From NCBI GenBank assembly GCA_037074705.1, contig CM073590.1:1388001-1452000 (forward strand): a DNA stretch of 64,000 nt. The letters are read 5' to 3'. Under the pieces are notes generated by a model that searched no databases, was not told the DNA's origin, and saw only the letters and a list, made by a program, of their open reading frames with translations. The translations under genes and the position numbers were made by a program. Each line of letters starts with the position of its first letter. Positions within the stretch are counted from its first letter, which is position 1. This document shows, piece by piece, positions 47,409 to 58,290 of this stretch. This DNA is from Zhengitettix transpicula (lineage: Eukaryota > Arthropoda > Insecta > Orthoptera > Tetrigidae).

Positions 47409-47870
47409 GAAGGTGCGGTAAAGCTGACTACGCAAACCCAACCAGCATCGGACCAGAACAAGTTCCAGAGGAACCAATACAAGCATTTCCAAATAACCGA
47501 ACACCATCTTCGTCTAAGCGCGATAGTTGCATTTTTATATTTTCATTTCTTTACATTTTTACTCCCGCGTTCTTTGAGAGTAGCCTTTGATGCTACGTAA
47601 GAGAATTCTTTCTGCTCTCCGGAGTATAAGCCAGTTATAAATTTCAATTCATTTTGTTTTACATTAATAATTTAATTTCAGTCATTGTTAAATAAATTAT
47701 TCGAAATTCTCTATATTATTTTATTAAATATTCTAAATAAAACTAAAAATCCAAAGTGGCCGAAAGACACCACACTCTCATTGGCGGGATTATTCACATA
47801 TTTTTATATATTAAACAATTATAAGCAAATTTTACATAAAATGGTTCTGCTATAGATGGAACAAGAAATG
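47409..47870. other. Possible LTR-type fragment
   Basis: CTCTCCGGAGTATAAGCCAG and a terminal GGCCGAAAGACACCACACTC then ATTGGCGGG resemble an LTR end with primer-binding region, but no second LTR or gag/pol motif is found. Otherwise AT-rich. Confidence 0.2.
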
Positions 47871-47874
47871 ACTT

Positions 47875-48045
47875 TTGAGTTTTGTCAACTGAATTGTGAA
47901 TTTGTGTTCCTCTAGGCTCTTGTGTTTTTTTAGTTTTCTTAGCACGTGAAGAAAGAAACAAGGTTTCCAGAAACGTCGTGTGGTATTTATATCATTACTT
48001 CTTTTGTCCGTATTTGGCTATGTTTCTTATTATTAATTCTCAAAG
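47875..48045 (+). mobile_element. PLE 3' tail fragment
   Basis: TTTTGTCAACTGAATTGTG, CACGTGAAGAAAGAAACAAGG, AGAAACGTCGTGTGGTATTT and TTTGTCCGTATTTGGCTATG match the tails of the PLEs at 28440-28565 and 61485-61640. No coding part precedes it. Confidence 0.65.
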
Positions 48046-49219
48046 ACACTGCATGTTCCTATGACTTACCAATTAGCATAATACAATGTAATTTATATCG
48101 ATCTTTCTGAGATATGAGGTTCGTTCGCAGGGTCTTTGTAGGCCAAAAACGACAAATATTTGATTGCCTCAACAGGAATACATAATCCAGGATAGCGTCG
48201 AAAATCCTACCATATAAACCATTATTGCTTTTCACAAGCTATCACCTGTTACCAAACAAAATGCACTCGCTGAATTGTCAATTGTCAAACTTACACGTGC
48301 CGCAAGCACCGTCTGTGTCACATGAGTGGAAGCACGCAACACACGGACGTCCCTCGCGTTGCACTGTCAGTCAGGAAACCTGCAACAAATTACTCCTCGT
48401 GTTTATATATTATTGGCACGTGACTGCCACTTCCGGAGCATTCTTTTTCGGGGTTTTAGCTCCCGATAACATAATAATTGACGGCAACTTTTGATGTATT
48501 TGTGCTAATACCGCCTTTGGTTTGTGTTCATTACAATCTGTAGTTTTTCAATTTGAAAATAAATTGCGACATTAATACAACATACTTTTCCGGATTTATA
48601 TATTACAAGTTGTAATAAGAATCATCATAAAACTGGTAAGGGAGGATAAATAATATATTCATAATTTTTGTTTTACTTCCGTTCATGTTGTACTTAACTA
48701 TCATTCAACTAATCAACTATCTAATGTAGATAAAATAGGAAATGAATATACATAAATCCATTACGTAGTGGCTCCATATGTATAAAAAATTTTAACTTTC
48801 GAGAATAAATTTGTAATAATTTCATTAAAACCTTATAGAGCGCAAAGCGGCTTAATTTCAGAGTTTTCACATAAGTTTGTAATAACTTTAGTTAGTTACC
48901 TCTAACATATCGAAATCAGATATTATGATGTGACTATAATTTTTTACTATGAGTATCTCCACCATTTTTATATAAGAGCGTATTATGAGCGCCTCACGAC
49001 CTCTGTTTACTTATTCATAGAATAAATGCCAAATGTAACAAACAAGAGTTTTGTATTATGTAAAACATTCTTCAATTGGTATTAAAAATGTAAATATATA
49101 TAAAGTCATGAATACAAATATGTTAGAATGTAAAACGAAGCCTTTTACCTTGCTTTGAATTCTTGTTAAGGTAGTTGCCATAAAAAGTAAAGAAGTTACG
49201 AATGCTTATTTCCTTGTAG
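48046..49219. other. AT-rich non-coding stretch
   Basis: The frame at 48225-48494 has no motif. CACGCAACACACGGACGTCC near 48333 is a small GC-rich patch. Confidence 0.4.
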
Positions 49220-49327
49220 AATTCGTTCGTTAGCCGCCTCAAGGGCTTTGAGAACATCTCAGTCAGCGATTCCATTTCCCTCGCCGCCAGACACCTCTGT
49301 GTAACGGATCTCTTGTCTCCCTCTTAA
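49220..49327 (+). CDS. Candidate terminal exon (phase 0), unrecognised
   Basis: Behind CTTATTTCCTTGTAG a 35-codon frame reads NSFVSRLKGFENISVSDSIS and on to TAA at 49325-49327. Third positions are rich in G and C, unlike the flanks. On phase alone it could join the donor at 30117, but it lies 19 kb away and could belong to another gene or to an unrecognised repeat. The minus strand is also partly open (a frame with MESLTEMFSKPLRRLTNEFY). Confidence 0.2.
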   Translation, partial: NSFVSRLKGFENISVSDSISLAARHLCVTDLLSPS

Positions 49328-51235
49328 CAGGATAGAGTTTGCTTCTAGTTCCAGGGGAACTCCACTCAGGATTGACGATCGCTAATCAATCTCTAGCTGC
49401 TAACGGCGAGGTGGAAGATTTGAAAATGTGGTAGAAACAACTTCTCTGTACAATACGTCTGCTGTATATGCTATATACGACAATAATATTTATAAATTTG
49501 CAACGTTTAATATAAATATGAACTATATTTTTGTTCATGAACTAAAACAGGAAGATCTACTTGAACGAATAAGTACACTTAGCACCCGCTGACTACAGTA
49601 ATATTTATACAATTCTTGAACTAGAAAAACTTAGTCCATGACCATACTTTGGATTTAAATATTTATTCTGAAAATAATATTTTTAAGTTACTACAAAATA
49701 TTGAGAGGTCATATTCCTTACCCATTTAAATTTTCCTGTAAGTTAGATTAAAATCTATATATTTTCCTTTAGTCCTCAAAAAGGAATTACGATTCAACAT
49801 AAGAATATACACACAATAAATTGTAATGTGCAATCAAGCTACAAATACAAAAATTAGACTTTAAATTAAAACACGTCCACAAATATATTTTATTTATACT
49901 TCCTGAAACCAAAAGAACAAAGTATCTTATTTACGGTAAAGTATACCTAATAAACAGTTCTAGAAACACACAAGAAGTCTAGCACTCACGCTTCACGCAG
50001 ATAACAAGCTACTACTAATAATTGTTTATTTAACATGAAAGCTACGTATTTAAAACGTATACAATTTGTAACAACTTGAAATTAAGTACCTCAATAATCT
50101 ATTCTTAAATTTCTTAATTGAATTCTGATTTCTTTCGGCCAATGGTTAAATTCTCGATACTATTTAAACATATATAATATTTTCTTCAAATATGAATTAG
50201 CCTTAGTTGTGTGCAGCTCTACCTTACTTCTAACATTGTAAAGAAAGGAGAACACAAGCAATTAATTCAGCTTTCATAATAATATTCGTTCTGCATGATT
50301 ACATTTACCGCTGAAAATTACTAAAACAGAAAAGAAGGGAAACAGGGCAAAGAATAGCGAATTATAAATTGTAATGAAGCTAAATTAAAGTTATTTTTAA
50401 ATAAAAGGTCCAGAGTTGACTGGTTGTTGGGGATGATTCCGATAGCGGCAGAGCTGTAAGTGGTACATTCGGGTATAGTTCTGCTGAACTAGGCTCTGGT
50501 AAGTTCTACCGAACTACGCTCTAGTATTATTGGAAGCAGAAAGCGTCAGGCTGTTTCTTTATTTAGGGAGAAGCCACTTCCTGAGAAACTAGAGGATAGT
50601 TTTAGAAATGGAAGAGAGAACTGAGGTTTCGAAGATTGATACTCGAAATCGGAGAACAAATGTGTTTTTTGTATCGTGAGATATTATTGGAGTTTGAACA
50701 TTGAAAGAGTTATTGCGTTTTTGCATCGTAAGTTAGGAGTGCAGTTGGAATATTATAAGAGGAGGTATGTTTTTACAACAAGAGAGAAAGAGACATTGAG
50801 AGATGCAATTGCTTTGGAGCCTGACAGAGTTTGAGCAGAGGCAGCTACGGGACAAGACGTAGCCCACATGTCGTGAAGTAGACGAAGGACCTACCCCATT
50901 TTCAGAAAATATTATGAGGTAAAAAGCAAGTTCAGTACCTAACATTCCAATAATATACATTGATAATTTGTCAAATATGCGCATTTAGTTCCCTAGTCCA
51001 GTAATCCCTAAAGAATATGAATTTCAATAAATAAACGGAGCGGTTTTTTTATAAATCAAAATTTAATTTCTGTATTGTTTCATTGTTACTTATACTCTAA
51101 TTTCATACTATATGTTAAATAAACAGTTAATAGTTATTAATAAAACTTGAAGAAAATATGATGGCAAATAAGTCAAAAATAAAATTACTGAAATTAATTA
51201 TACTACTACTAAGAAAAACATTAATTTTTGAAAAA
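49328..51235. other. AT-rich non-coding stretch
   Basis: A duplicated phrase (GTTCTGCTGAACTAGGCTCT / GTTCTACCGAACTACGCTCT) lies at 50478-50524, period 35 bp. Nothing else recognised. Confidence 0.4.
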
Positions 51236-51348
51236 AAAATTATTAATGCGTTTCGTCCTTGGATAAGAACCTCTTCAGTTTTGTAAATTTAAATCAATAT
51301 TAACTTATTTTGTCTGTATTTCGCTATCTTTTTATTATTAATCATATT
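51236..51348. mobile_element. PLE terminus fragment with hammerhead-like core
   Basis: On the minus strand CTGAAGA (51272-51278), a six-pair potential stem (GTTCTT/AAGGAC, loop ATCC) and GAAAC (51250-51254) form the best-paired hammerhead-like core in the window, with one extra G next to the stem. The adjoining TTTGTCTGTATTTCGCTATC (51310-51330, plus) matches the PLE tail in the other orientation, so two ends meet here. Confidence 0.5.
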
Positions 51349-51929
51349 TTTTTTCCAATTTCGGGAGAGTATTTCATTTTAAGATAAAACGATGTAATAG
51401 TTACAAAGATATATTGACTTCACATCTCAGCACTTCGGTAGACTAGATCATTACGATTATCTAGAATAGTAAAATGTCACGAATGATAAAGCAATAGTGT
51501 AATACTTTATACTAGAATATTTTAAATTTTAATACTTCATTAATTAATACAAACTTTTAATATATATTGAAACAGAATCAACTTTATGAACGATATTTTA
51601 TTTGCAAACAAACAAAGTTATACATATATACACATATATAATCATGAAACGTTTTTCTCATTACGAGTTCAGTCTGATATTGCCACTTATTGATGATGGG
51701 AATATTGATCGCCCATAATGTTTACTGGGAAGCCGGATGACAGACTTCGGAGAGCTTCAAAACAAGATATTCTTCCATCTTTTCCGCTTCCCGTCACATA
51801 GAAAGAAACAACTAACAGAGAACACGAAAAGATCTTGATTCACCAATAGGCCCCTATGATTCCTTATATTCGCTTTAAAAAAGGACAGAACGCAAATTAG
51901 TGTACAACATAGCCGATTAGCGAATGAAG

Positions 51930-51930
<1 letters not shown>
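51349..51930. other. AT-rich non-coding stretch
   Basis: Nothing recognised. Confidence 0.4.

Positions 51931-51970
<40 letters not shown>
51931..51970. repeat. (TA)n microsatellite
   Basis: About 19 TA dinucleotides, directly before the GC-rich LTR-like segment. Confidence 0.95.
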
Positions 51971-51972
<2 letters not shown>

Positions 51973-52505
51973 AGTGAATTACGACCTTAAGTGGCCTCCC
52001 TTGTGTCCACCGCGGGCCTGAGGAGGCCTGAGTATGAATACATTAGGCGTGCACGTGTTTCTGCCTGAGAAGGCCAAAAGAAATCGCGTGTTCGCGTCCC
52101 TTTTTTTTACATCGTTTGTGGGGGCGGAGTAGATATAAAGACTCCGAACCCGGGTAAGGGATGCACAGACGCTGGGAGACGGGAGGCAGACAGAGAGACG
52201 CAAGAAGAGACGCAGAGAGACAGGGAGACGCAGGGAGACGGGGACGCAGAGGTTTTGAGGGACGTCCATCGCAGGGAGGCCAAAGAAGGAGATCGTGTGC
52301 TGACGCCACAAGTAAAGTAAGCATCACAATATATGTAAAGTACATTCAAAAGTGGAATTCTTTTACACAGTGCGGAGATAGACTCTGTTTTTGAATAGCC
52401 ACCGAACCGCCCACATAACCCTGTTGAGAAGGAGAACTTTTTAATCAAGCCGGAGCTAATTTTAATGCAGACCAATGTATATCTGCTGGCGCCCAACAAT
52501 ATTGT
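51971..52505 (+). mobile_element. Possible solo LTR / LTR-retroelement end
   Basis: The segment starts TGTAGTGAATTACGACC, holds a TATA-like AGATATAAAGACTCCGAACC at ~52130 and a purine-rich GACGCAGAGAGACAGGGAG tract. It ends in CTGCTGGCGCCCAAC at 52485-52500. TGGCGCCCAAC is the usual start of an LTR-retroelement primer-binding site. No internal gag/pol sequence follows. It is GC-rich relative to its flanks, which explains the three overlapping minus-strand frames at 51979-52499. (TA)n runs on both sides suggest insertion into a TA microsatellite. Confidence 0.45.
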
Positions 52506-52578
52506 TTTTAATGTACTTTTTGTATTTTCTTGGATTAAAGTTTATTTTTTTATATTAAGTAATAAAAGGCAAATCATT

Positions 52579-52579
<1 letters not shown>

Positions 52580-52632
<53 letters not shown>
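52580..52632. repeat. (TA)n microsatellite
   Basis: About 26 TA dinucleotides on the other side of the LTR-like segment. Confidence 0.95.
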
Positions 52633-52634
<2 letters not shown>

Positions 52635-52659
52635 ATTAATTAAAAGGAATTAATTAATT

Positions 52660-53440
52660 AAGGAACAAAATTTGGACTTGCATTGTTGGTGGCATACCAG
52701 CCGTATACAACAATGTGGCAAGAATGCAATGCTTGCTAGGATTGTAAGTTGTTGGTTCGCTAGACGCGCAGAGCGTAGTCTATGGGGAGCTGTGCTCCAG
52801 TGTGCTCCTGTGTGTTCTTGAGAGTATAGCAGTAGACAGACGTGAAAGGATAAAAATCCAGAAAGTGCCTGGATAGATGTAACTTAGCAGTTAAAACATT
52901 TAAAAATGGACAGTCTGTGAGCAGATAATTACGTCGATCCAACGCTAACTATTTAGAGTTCTGAGTCTAATTCATAGACCATTTTCTTCAATTTTTGGGA
53001 GCCCAGGTAACTGCATCCAGAAGTTAACAAACTTTGGAGCGTGTTAATAAGATTTGTTAAAAGGAATAGCAAACCAGGCATCACAAAACATTTTGGCAAA
53101 CTAAAAGTGTTGATTAGAGGCAGTGTATAAAAATGGTCTGTCTATAAAGTGTAATAAGTGTATTGTGTGTGTGTGTGTATCTGCAAGAGCCAATTTCGTT
53201 GAATACCAGAAACATTAAGGTAAAATTTCACAAAATTACTATCTATAAACTCGTAAGTAAATGATTATCGTCAGATTTCCGATTTCGTTCAAATTTTAAA
53301 TTTCATGTATTATATTTTGCATTTTAATAATATATTGATGAATTAATCACTTGATAGCTTGATAAAATATGATTGTTTAACAAGTATTTGTTTATTAAAG
53401 GCCCAGTAATCGACCCTGAGAAATAGTCATGTTTTTATTG
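52660..53440 (+). repeat. LTR-leader-like AT-rich module
   Basis: TTTTGGGAGCCCAGGTAAC (~52994) resembles a primer-binding-site junction. It is followed by the dispersed landmarks (GGTAAAATTTCAC, TCGTCAGATTTCCGATTTC, GGCCCAGTAATCGACCCTG) shared with ~7.2-7.5 kb and ~15.0-15.2 kb. A (GT)n stretch lies at 53164-53180. No coding sequence. Confidence 0.35.
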
Positions 53441-55459
53441 TAAAATATTATTTTTATAATGTAATTTAAATTATTTGCCTTAATAACTTTTGTAAATTTA
53501 ATTGTTTGTGCGGAATAAATTTTAATTATTTGTTTAAACTGCTTATTTTACATTTCATATTATCGAACGCCCAATTATTACATAATTGTTTGCTCCAACG
53601 TGAAGTTTATTTAAATGCTTTTAAGAAATTACCACAAATTGACGCCTTAACGTGGGGCATTGCTTTTAATTTTAACTGTCATTTATTTGCAAATTACCAC
53701 AAATTGACTCTTCATTAGACCATTTATTTAAAAATACCACTATATATATATATTTATATATATATATATGTATATATATGTATATGTTAAAATTAACCTT
53801 TATTCCTGTCAATGATATAAAAATTCATTGATATAATATATACAATTGTTATATTTTCAACATACTTTCGTCGTTATTCTTCGACATATTTATCTGTTTC
53901 AGGCTGAAGACCGTCTCTAGTAAAAAAAAGATGTTTTGGAGCTCAAGAATAGTAATACGTTAAAGAAACCTATGTCCAAATAATTAATATTCCTGGAGTA
54001 GAGTGACAATCAATTCAGTTTAACGATTATTTTCTGATAATTCTACAAAATATCTAAATTCGAAAATTATTTGCTTAAATTTGGCATCAGCAACTTGAAC
54101 ATTTGTCCTAATTCCCTCTCAATCTCTAAATATCATTTGTGTTACAGTGAATCACGAATTCGAGAAACTACTCTCGTAACTCGGAAATATTACGTTCGAA
54201 AAAAAGAGTAATTAGATTATATTTGGTGCAGATAGAAATGTTGAAACTACATATCCTAAAATAAGCGATACGGAAAATAAAAATCTTTCAATCACAATGA
54301 CAGAAACTCGGTTAAGAGACCAGAAACTGTTGTGACTCAGTTAAAATAAACAATACTATAATTAGTGTAGCTTTACTTTTTCATTAATATGATTTAACTT
54401 TATATAACAGCCTTTCTATTAATGTAAATAACATCAGAACTTATGATATATTTGCCAAGCTGAAGTCTATTTGGCAGCTTTGCTGTATTTCACACATAAA
54501 CCCAAATAATGTGCAGTATACTCAAAATACAAAATATTGGGGAATATACAAAATAAATATTACGAGGACTAAAAATTCTATCTTCTAGTAAGGATCGAAA
54601 GTCCCTCTTGGCAATAGCTCGCAAGGGACGAACGACGCTCGAGACGAATTCGAAATTACTATGAGCATACAGCCATCGACCAATAGGCGCCTCTTAATTC
54701 CACGACGAGTGCCAGTCGAGTCGCATGCGGACTTTTCGATGTACGAAATTGCCACGCTGTACAACTATTGTCGATATCACTTCCCAGCGTTCGACTGCCA
54801 GGGATTAAATTCCAGGTCCAACTCTCAGCGAACATGAAACGACCTACTAGTTTCACCATCTCCCAACCACAGATTAATCGTGCGCCGAAGCTGTGCACTG
54901 TGTGTTCTTTCCACGCTGCATCCCCACCCTCAATCAGCGCTAAACGACATCGCCACTGACGCGTGATATAGCACCCGCAGGAAAGGGCATGGAATTAGTA
55001 AAACATGGTCATTATAAGCCACAAATAAATAGTTTCCTGGTTCACTGTCATAGATGATTTCACTATCGATGTTGTTAGGTTTTAATTTCAACCCATAACG
55101 GACTGGGTGAAGAGGAGTCTCAAAGCTCATATGTATGTAAAGTACTAAAAAAAAATTAAAAAAAAAGATTGGTGACGAGTAGTCCTATGGTGTTTGGAAG
55201 TGGCTAAGTCTAATTCTGCGATACACTATTCAGGTTAATTTGAAATCCAGTCATTTGTTGTACATGAAAAAGAGGATGAGACAAAATAATGCGAAAACGA
55301 TTAAAAATAATGTCCATTGTTTTGGTGCTCGTCGATTTGATTGCTGGTTATCACCATGCCAGTCTAATTCACAATCGGCCACATATTGCGGTAACTGTTG
55401 GGCTTTTAAGGTTTATTACAATATATAATCAACATGTTTTATGATATAATTTTATGAAA
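53441..55459. other. Mostly AT-rich stretch with a GC-balanced patch
   Basis: (TA)n-rich runs at 53742-53785. 54590-54960 is GC-balanced and open on both strands (minus frame 54659-54898, plus frame 54768-54959), but neither translation nor splice pattern is recognised; a decayed repeat is likely. Confidence 0.4.
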
Positions 55460-55527
55460 TACATAATGTGACGGGACTTCCATCCATTGGTGTTATCCCG
55501 CGTTGTGGAATTAATCTCCTTTTATGT

Positions 55528-55790
55528 CATTTGCTCACTTCTTCTGTTGAGTCCTCTGTAAGGGGGGAGGAGTGGGGATTGTGAGCACGTTGCAGGTACT
55601 TCTGTAGGTACATTCCTATGTAACTGTCTGTTGGCATTTAAAGTTCAGTATGAAGTGTTAAATTACCGATGTACCATGTGGTATTTGAATGAATTCGTAG
55701 AGTTTTTGACTATAATCTCTGTATGGTGTTGACATTAGATTTACAGAAGCAGTCCCAAAGTTCAATACCATACACTAAAATTGCCTTTAT
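55528..55790 (-). pseudogene. Jockey-like LINE reverse transcriptase, C-terminal remnant
   Basis: One minus-strand frame with only two internal stops reads AILVYGIELWDCFCKSNVNT, IQRL*SKTLR, NTTWYIGNLTLHTEL and MPTDSYIGMYLQKYLQRAHN. This matches the Jockey-clade C-terminus: 'YG.QLWG...SN...IQR.QSK.LR...NAPWYV.N.TLH.DL..P.V...I......L..HPN'. The region lies downstream of the polymerase core. No RT core is found to its 5' side (plus coordinates above 55800), so it is 5' truncated. About 60 bp of likely 3' end follow toward 55460. Confidence 0.8.
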
Positions 55791-55799
55791 TGATTAGTA

Positions 55800-56308
55800 T
55801 TTTATTCTGAAGGAATAAACACAATTTTTTCCCAGTATACATTTTTTAAATACGTATATCTTATTGCTTTCATTTCAAATATAACTGAAATAACCCGAAA
55901 AATTAAAAAATAGTATTATGACAAGCAAACTCTCCCACTTTTTCTATATAACCATATTTTGATAGTTAATTAGTATTTTGGTTAAATACTGAAATAAAGA
56001 ATTTTATCTTAAAATTTTCTTTAAAAATTATTGATGTTTGTCCACGTGGCTCCCAAATTTCACAGAAAATCAATAATAAATTAAGATACCTAATAAAAGA
56101 AGCTGACGTAGTTTATTTTTATGGGGGAAAAATAGCATAATATGCTAAGTATGTGATTAAGTTATACTAAAACGAATAATTATCATATATATTAAAACAT
56201 GCCATCATAGATTCAGTTAATTTTTCTTCCCCTCCTTTTCAAATATATTTCCATTTTTTCTTGGAATTAATTTTGACCGGATGATTCTTTGAAATTTATT
56301 GTGTCTCT

Positions 56309-56339
<31 letters not shown>

Positions 56340-56567
56340 TTTATGTACCTTATGCATTTAAGCTGGTAGGGAACACAACTTCTAGAAATGCTTCATTCTA
56401 TTAATTATGTAATGATAAATTTCACATTTATAAAATGTTATTTAATAATTTAACATAAATTTCATACTCTCCACATGTAATTAATTACATGTTACTTTCC
56501 CTATTTTGATGTAATCTTTTGTCATCTAAATAGCAGGTTTTAAAATATTACTTTGGATTCTAATTAA
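55800..56567. other. AT-rich stretch with (TA)n
   Basis: (TA)n at 56310-56336. Nothing else recognised. Confidence 0.4.
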
Positions 56568-56762
56568 GGCGCGACAGCACGCCGAGATCTTTCTCTCTCT
56601 TAACTCCCCAGAGGCGTTTCACATTATCAAAGGCATCAAGGACTTTTACAATGAGGTGCTCTTCATTAGTTACAGGTGTCTTCCGCACAATACTTTCCAC
56701 AGGAGACAAAGTCAAGCTCAGAAAGTTCATGAGGATGCGATGCTTAAGAAACGTGATCTCCT
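56568..56762 (-). other. Unrecognised protein-like short frame
   Basis: A 64-codon minus-strand frame (methionine 12 residues after its upstream stop) contains SPVESIVRKTPVTNEEHLIV and KVLDAFDNVKRLWGVKREKD. It ends SRLN and a TAA/TAG-type stop. Composition is well balanced and charged, unlike accidental AT-rich frames, and local GC is higher. I do not recognise the family. A transposon remnant or a host exon are both possible; no convincing acceptor/donor pair was found. Confidence 0.25.
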
Positions 56763-57099
56763 CTTACGTTCCGTGTTAGAAATTTAAAAAAATTTAACGG
56801 CAATTATTTAATAAACAACATTAAAAATTGAGGCCGAAAGAAATATACTTATATGGTTTTAATGCTAGTTTATCTAAAAACTCTTAGTTAATGTAAAACT
56901 AAAAATTTCTTGCAGATTTATAGTATTGCACTTCGTAATTATTATTTTGGAATAATTATGATTTAATCACCTTATACAACAATGGCTCAATCCCTAAGGC
57001 GCTAATAGTACTCTACAGTATTTAGACCGCATATTTAGTCGCTTAGTATTGCGTCAAGTCGCAAACAAACAGAGAAAACACAAAGAGTATTCACACCTC
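56763..57099. other. AT-rich non-coding stretch
   Basis: Nothing recognised. Confidence 0.4.
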
Positions 57100-58290
57100 G
57101 AAAAATTGTTGAATAAATAAGACTGGACAAATGGAAAGGTGTTGAACCTGATCAAGAACTTCCAAAGGAAACAGTCATTATGCTCTTATACCTTCTACCC
57201 GCCATACGTAGATTACAGTATTCGCCCAAACCATGCGAAAGTCCAGAAATAATATTGTAACTAAAGCATGTCAGAAACTCCTCATCTTGTAACATACTAT
57301 GGACCCATCAGCCTCCTATCTACTGTATTATCAAAAAGTGCATGAGAAACTCTTGCTTTAAAAACTAGATTATCTCCTTAAATAAAACAGATCCCCAATT
57401 TGATTTCAGATATTCCCATTCAACAACCCAGCAATGCAATATAAAAAATATTCTATTACTTTATTTATGGCTTTCTATATGGTATGAAACGATGAGATTC
57501 TTCATAGAATAAAACTGTCATCCTATCTGAAATTACTTAAGTCATCTCTATCTGATCCAAAATTTAGAACAAGAGTTAATAGAGCCCAGTCAGATCAGGG
57601 CAGTGTCTGAGGCCCAATGCTCTACCTTCTATACACCTCGGATTTGCGGACAACATCAAACACTTAAATTGGAAATTTCACCGATGACACTAGCCAGCCA
57701 CGAAAGCCCTGAAAATGCCTAGCTTATCTTCATCAATTATCTTACAAAAATAGGCAGCAAAATGGAAAATAAAAATAAACGAAAATAAATATTGGCAATT
57801 TACTTTGAGAAAGGGCGAATGCCCTTCAGTCCCATTGAGTAGTCTAACATTACCAAAATCAAATACAGTACGATATATTGGAATGTACTTACGTAAGAAA
57901 CTAACATGTAAAGACCACACCAAAAAAAGAAGATAAAAGAAATCGAGGAATTGAATTGGTTAATAGGTAAAAACCTCACTTGTCTCAATAAAATAGGATA
58001 TTAGTTTACAAAAATATATTTAAACCAGTGTGGACGTATGACTTCGAGCTCTGAAGATGCGCCATCAAATGAAACATCGCCATTATTCAAAAATAAAATA
58101 CTCATAATGACCTTGTAATACCAGCAGGACGATATAAAAGTGCTCAGCAGCAACCGCTACCGAAAAATCAACAGGACGTCAGACGACTATGGAAGACGTA
58201 CACCAATTGAGCTGAGACCCCTCATAAAAATGGTCCCCAACCCTGCCATATGTTATTATTATTATTTAACTCATTTCAAAACCAACAAAT
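57100..58290 (+). pseudogene. Jockey-like LINE reverse transcriptase pseudogene
   Basis: RT blocks run in order across frames. They are YYGPISLLSTVLSK at ~57295-57333 (Jockey 'YRPISLLS...SK'), SYLKLLKSSLSDPKFRTRVN, GSV*GPMLYLLYTSDLR at 57599-57649 (a stop in 'PQGSVLGP'), and the catalytic FTDDT at 57677-57691 (usual FADDT). Then come VRYIGMYLRKKLTCKDHTKK-like text near 57870-57920 and a C-terminal 'ILVYKNIFKPVWTYDFELW' block near 58000-58050. About 1.2 kb of the element is present and the endonuclease half is missing. Stops and frameshifts throughout make it inactive. Orientation is opposite to the relic at 55528-55790. Confidence 0.8.

Noticed and set aside
52043..52499. Three overlapping minus-strand open frames and one plus-strand frame
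   Set aside because: All lie in the purine-rich/GC-rich LTR-like segment. Stops are rare there by composition; the frames are low-complexity (Ser/Leu/Pro or Arg/Gly) with no motif.
54659..54959. Opposing 79- and 63-codon frames
   Set aside because: The patch is GC-balanced and both strands are open; neither translation is recognisable and no splice signals fit, so it is more likely an unclassified old repeat.
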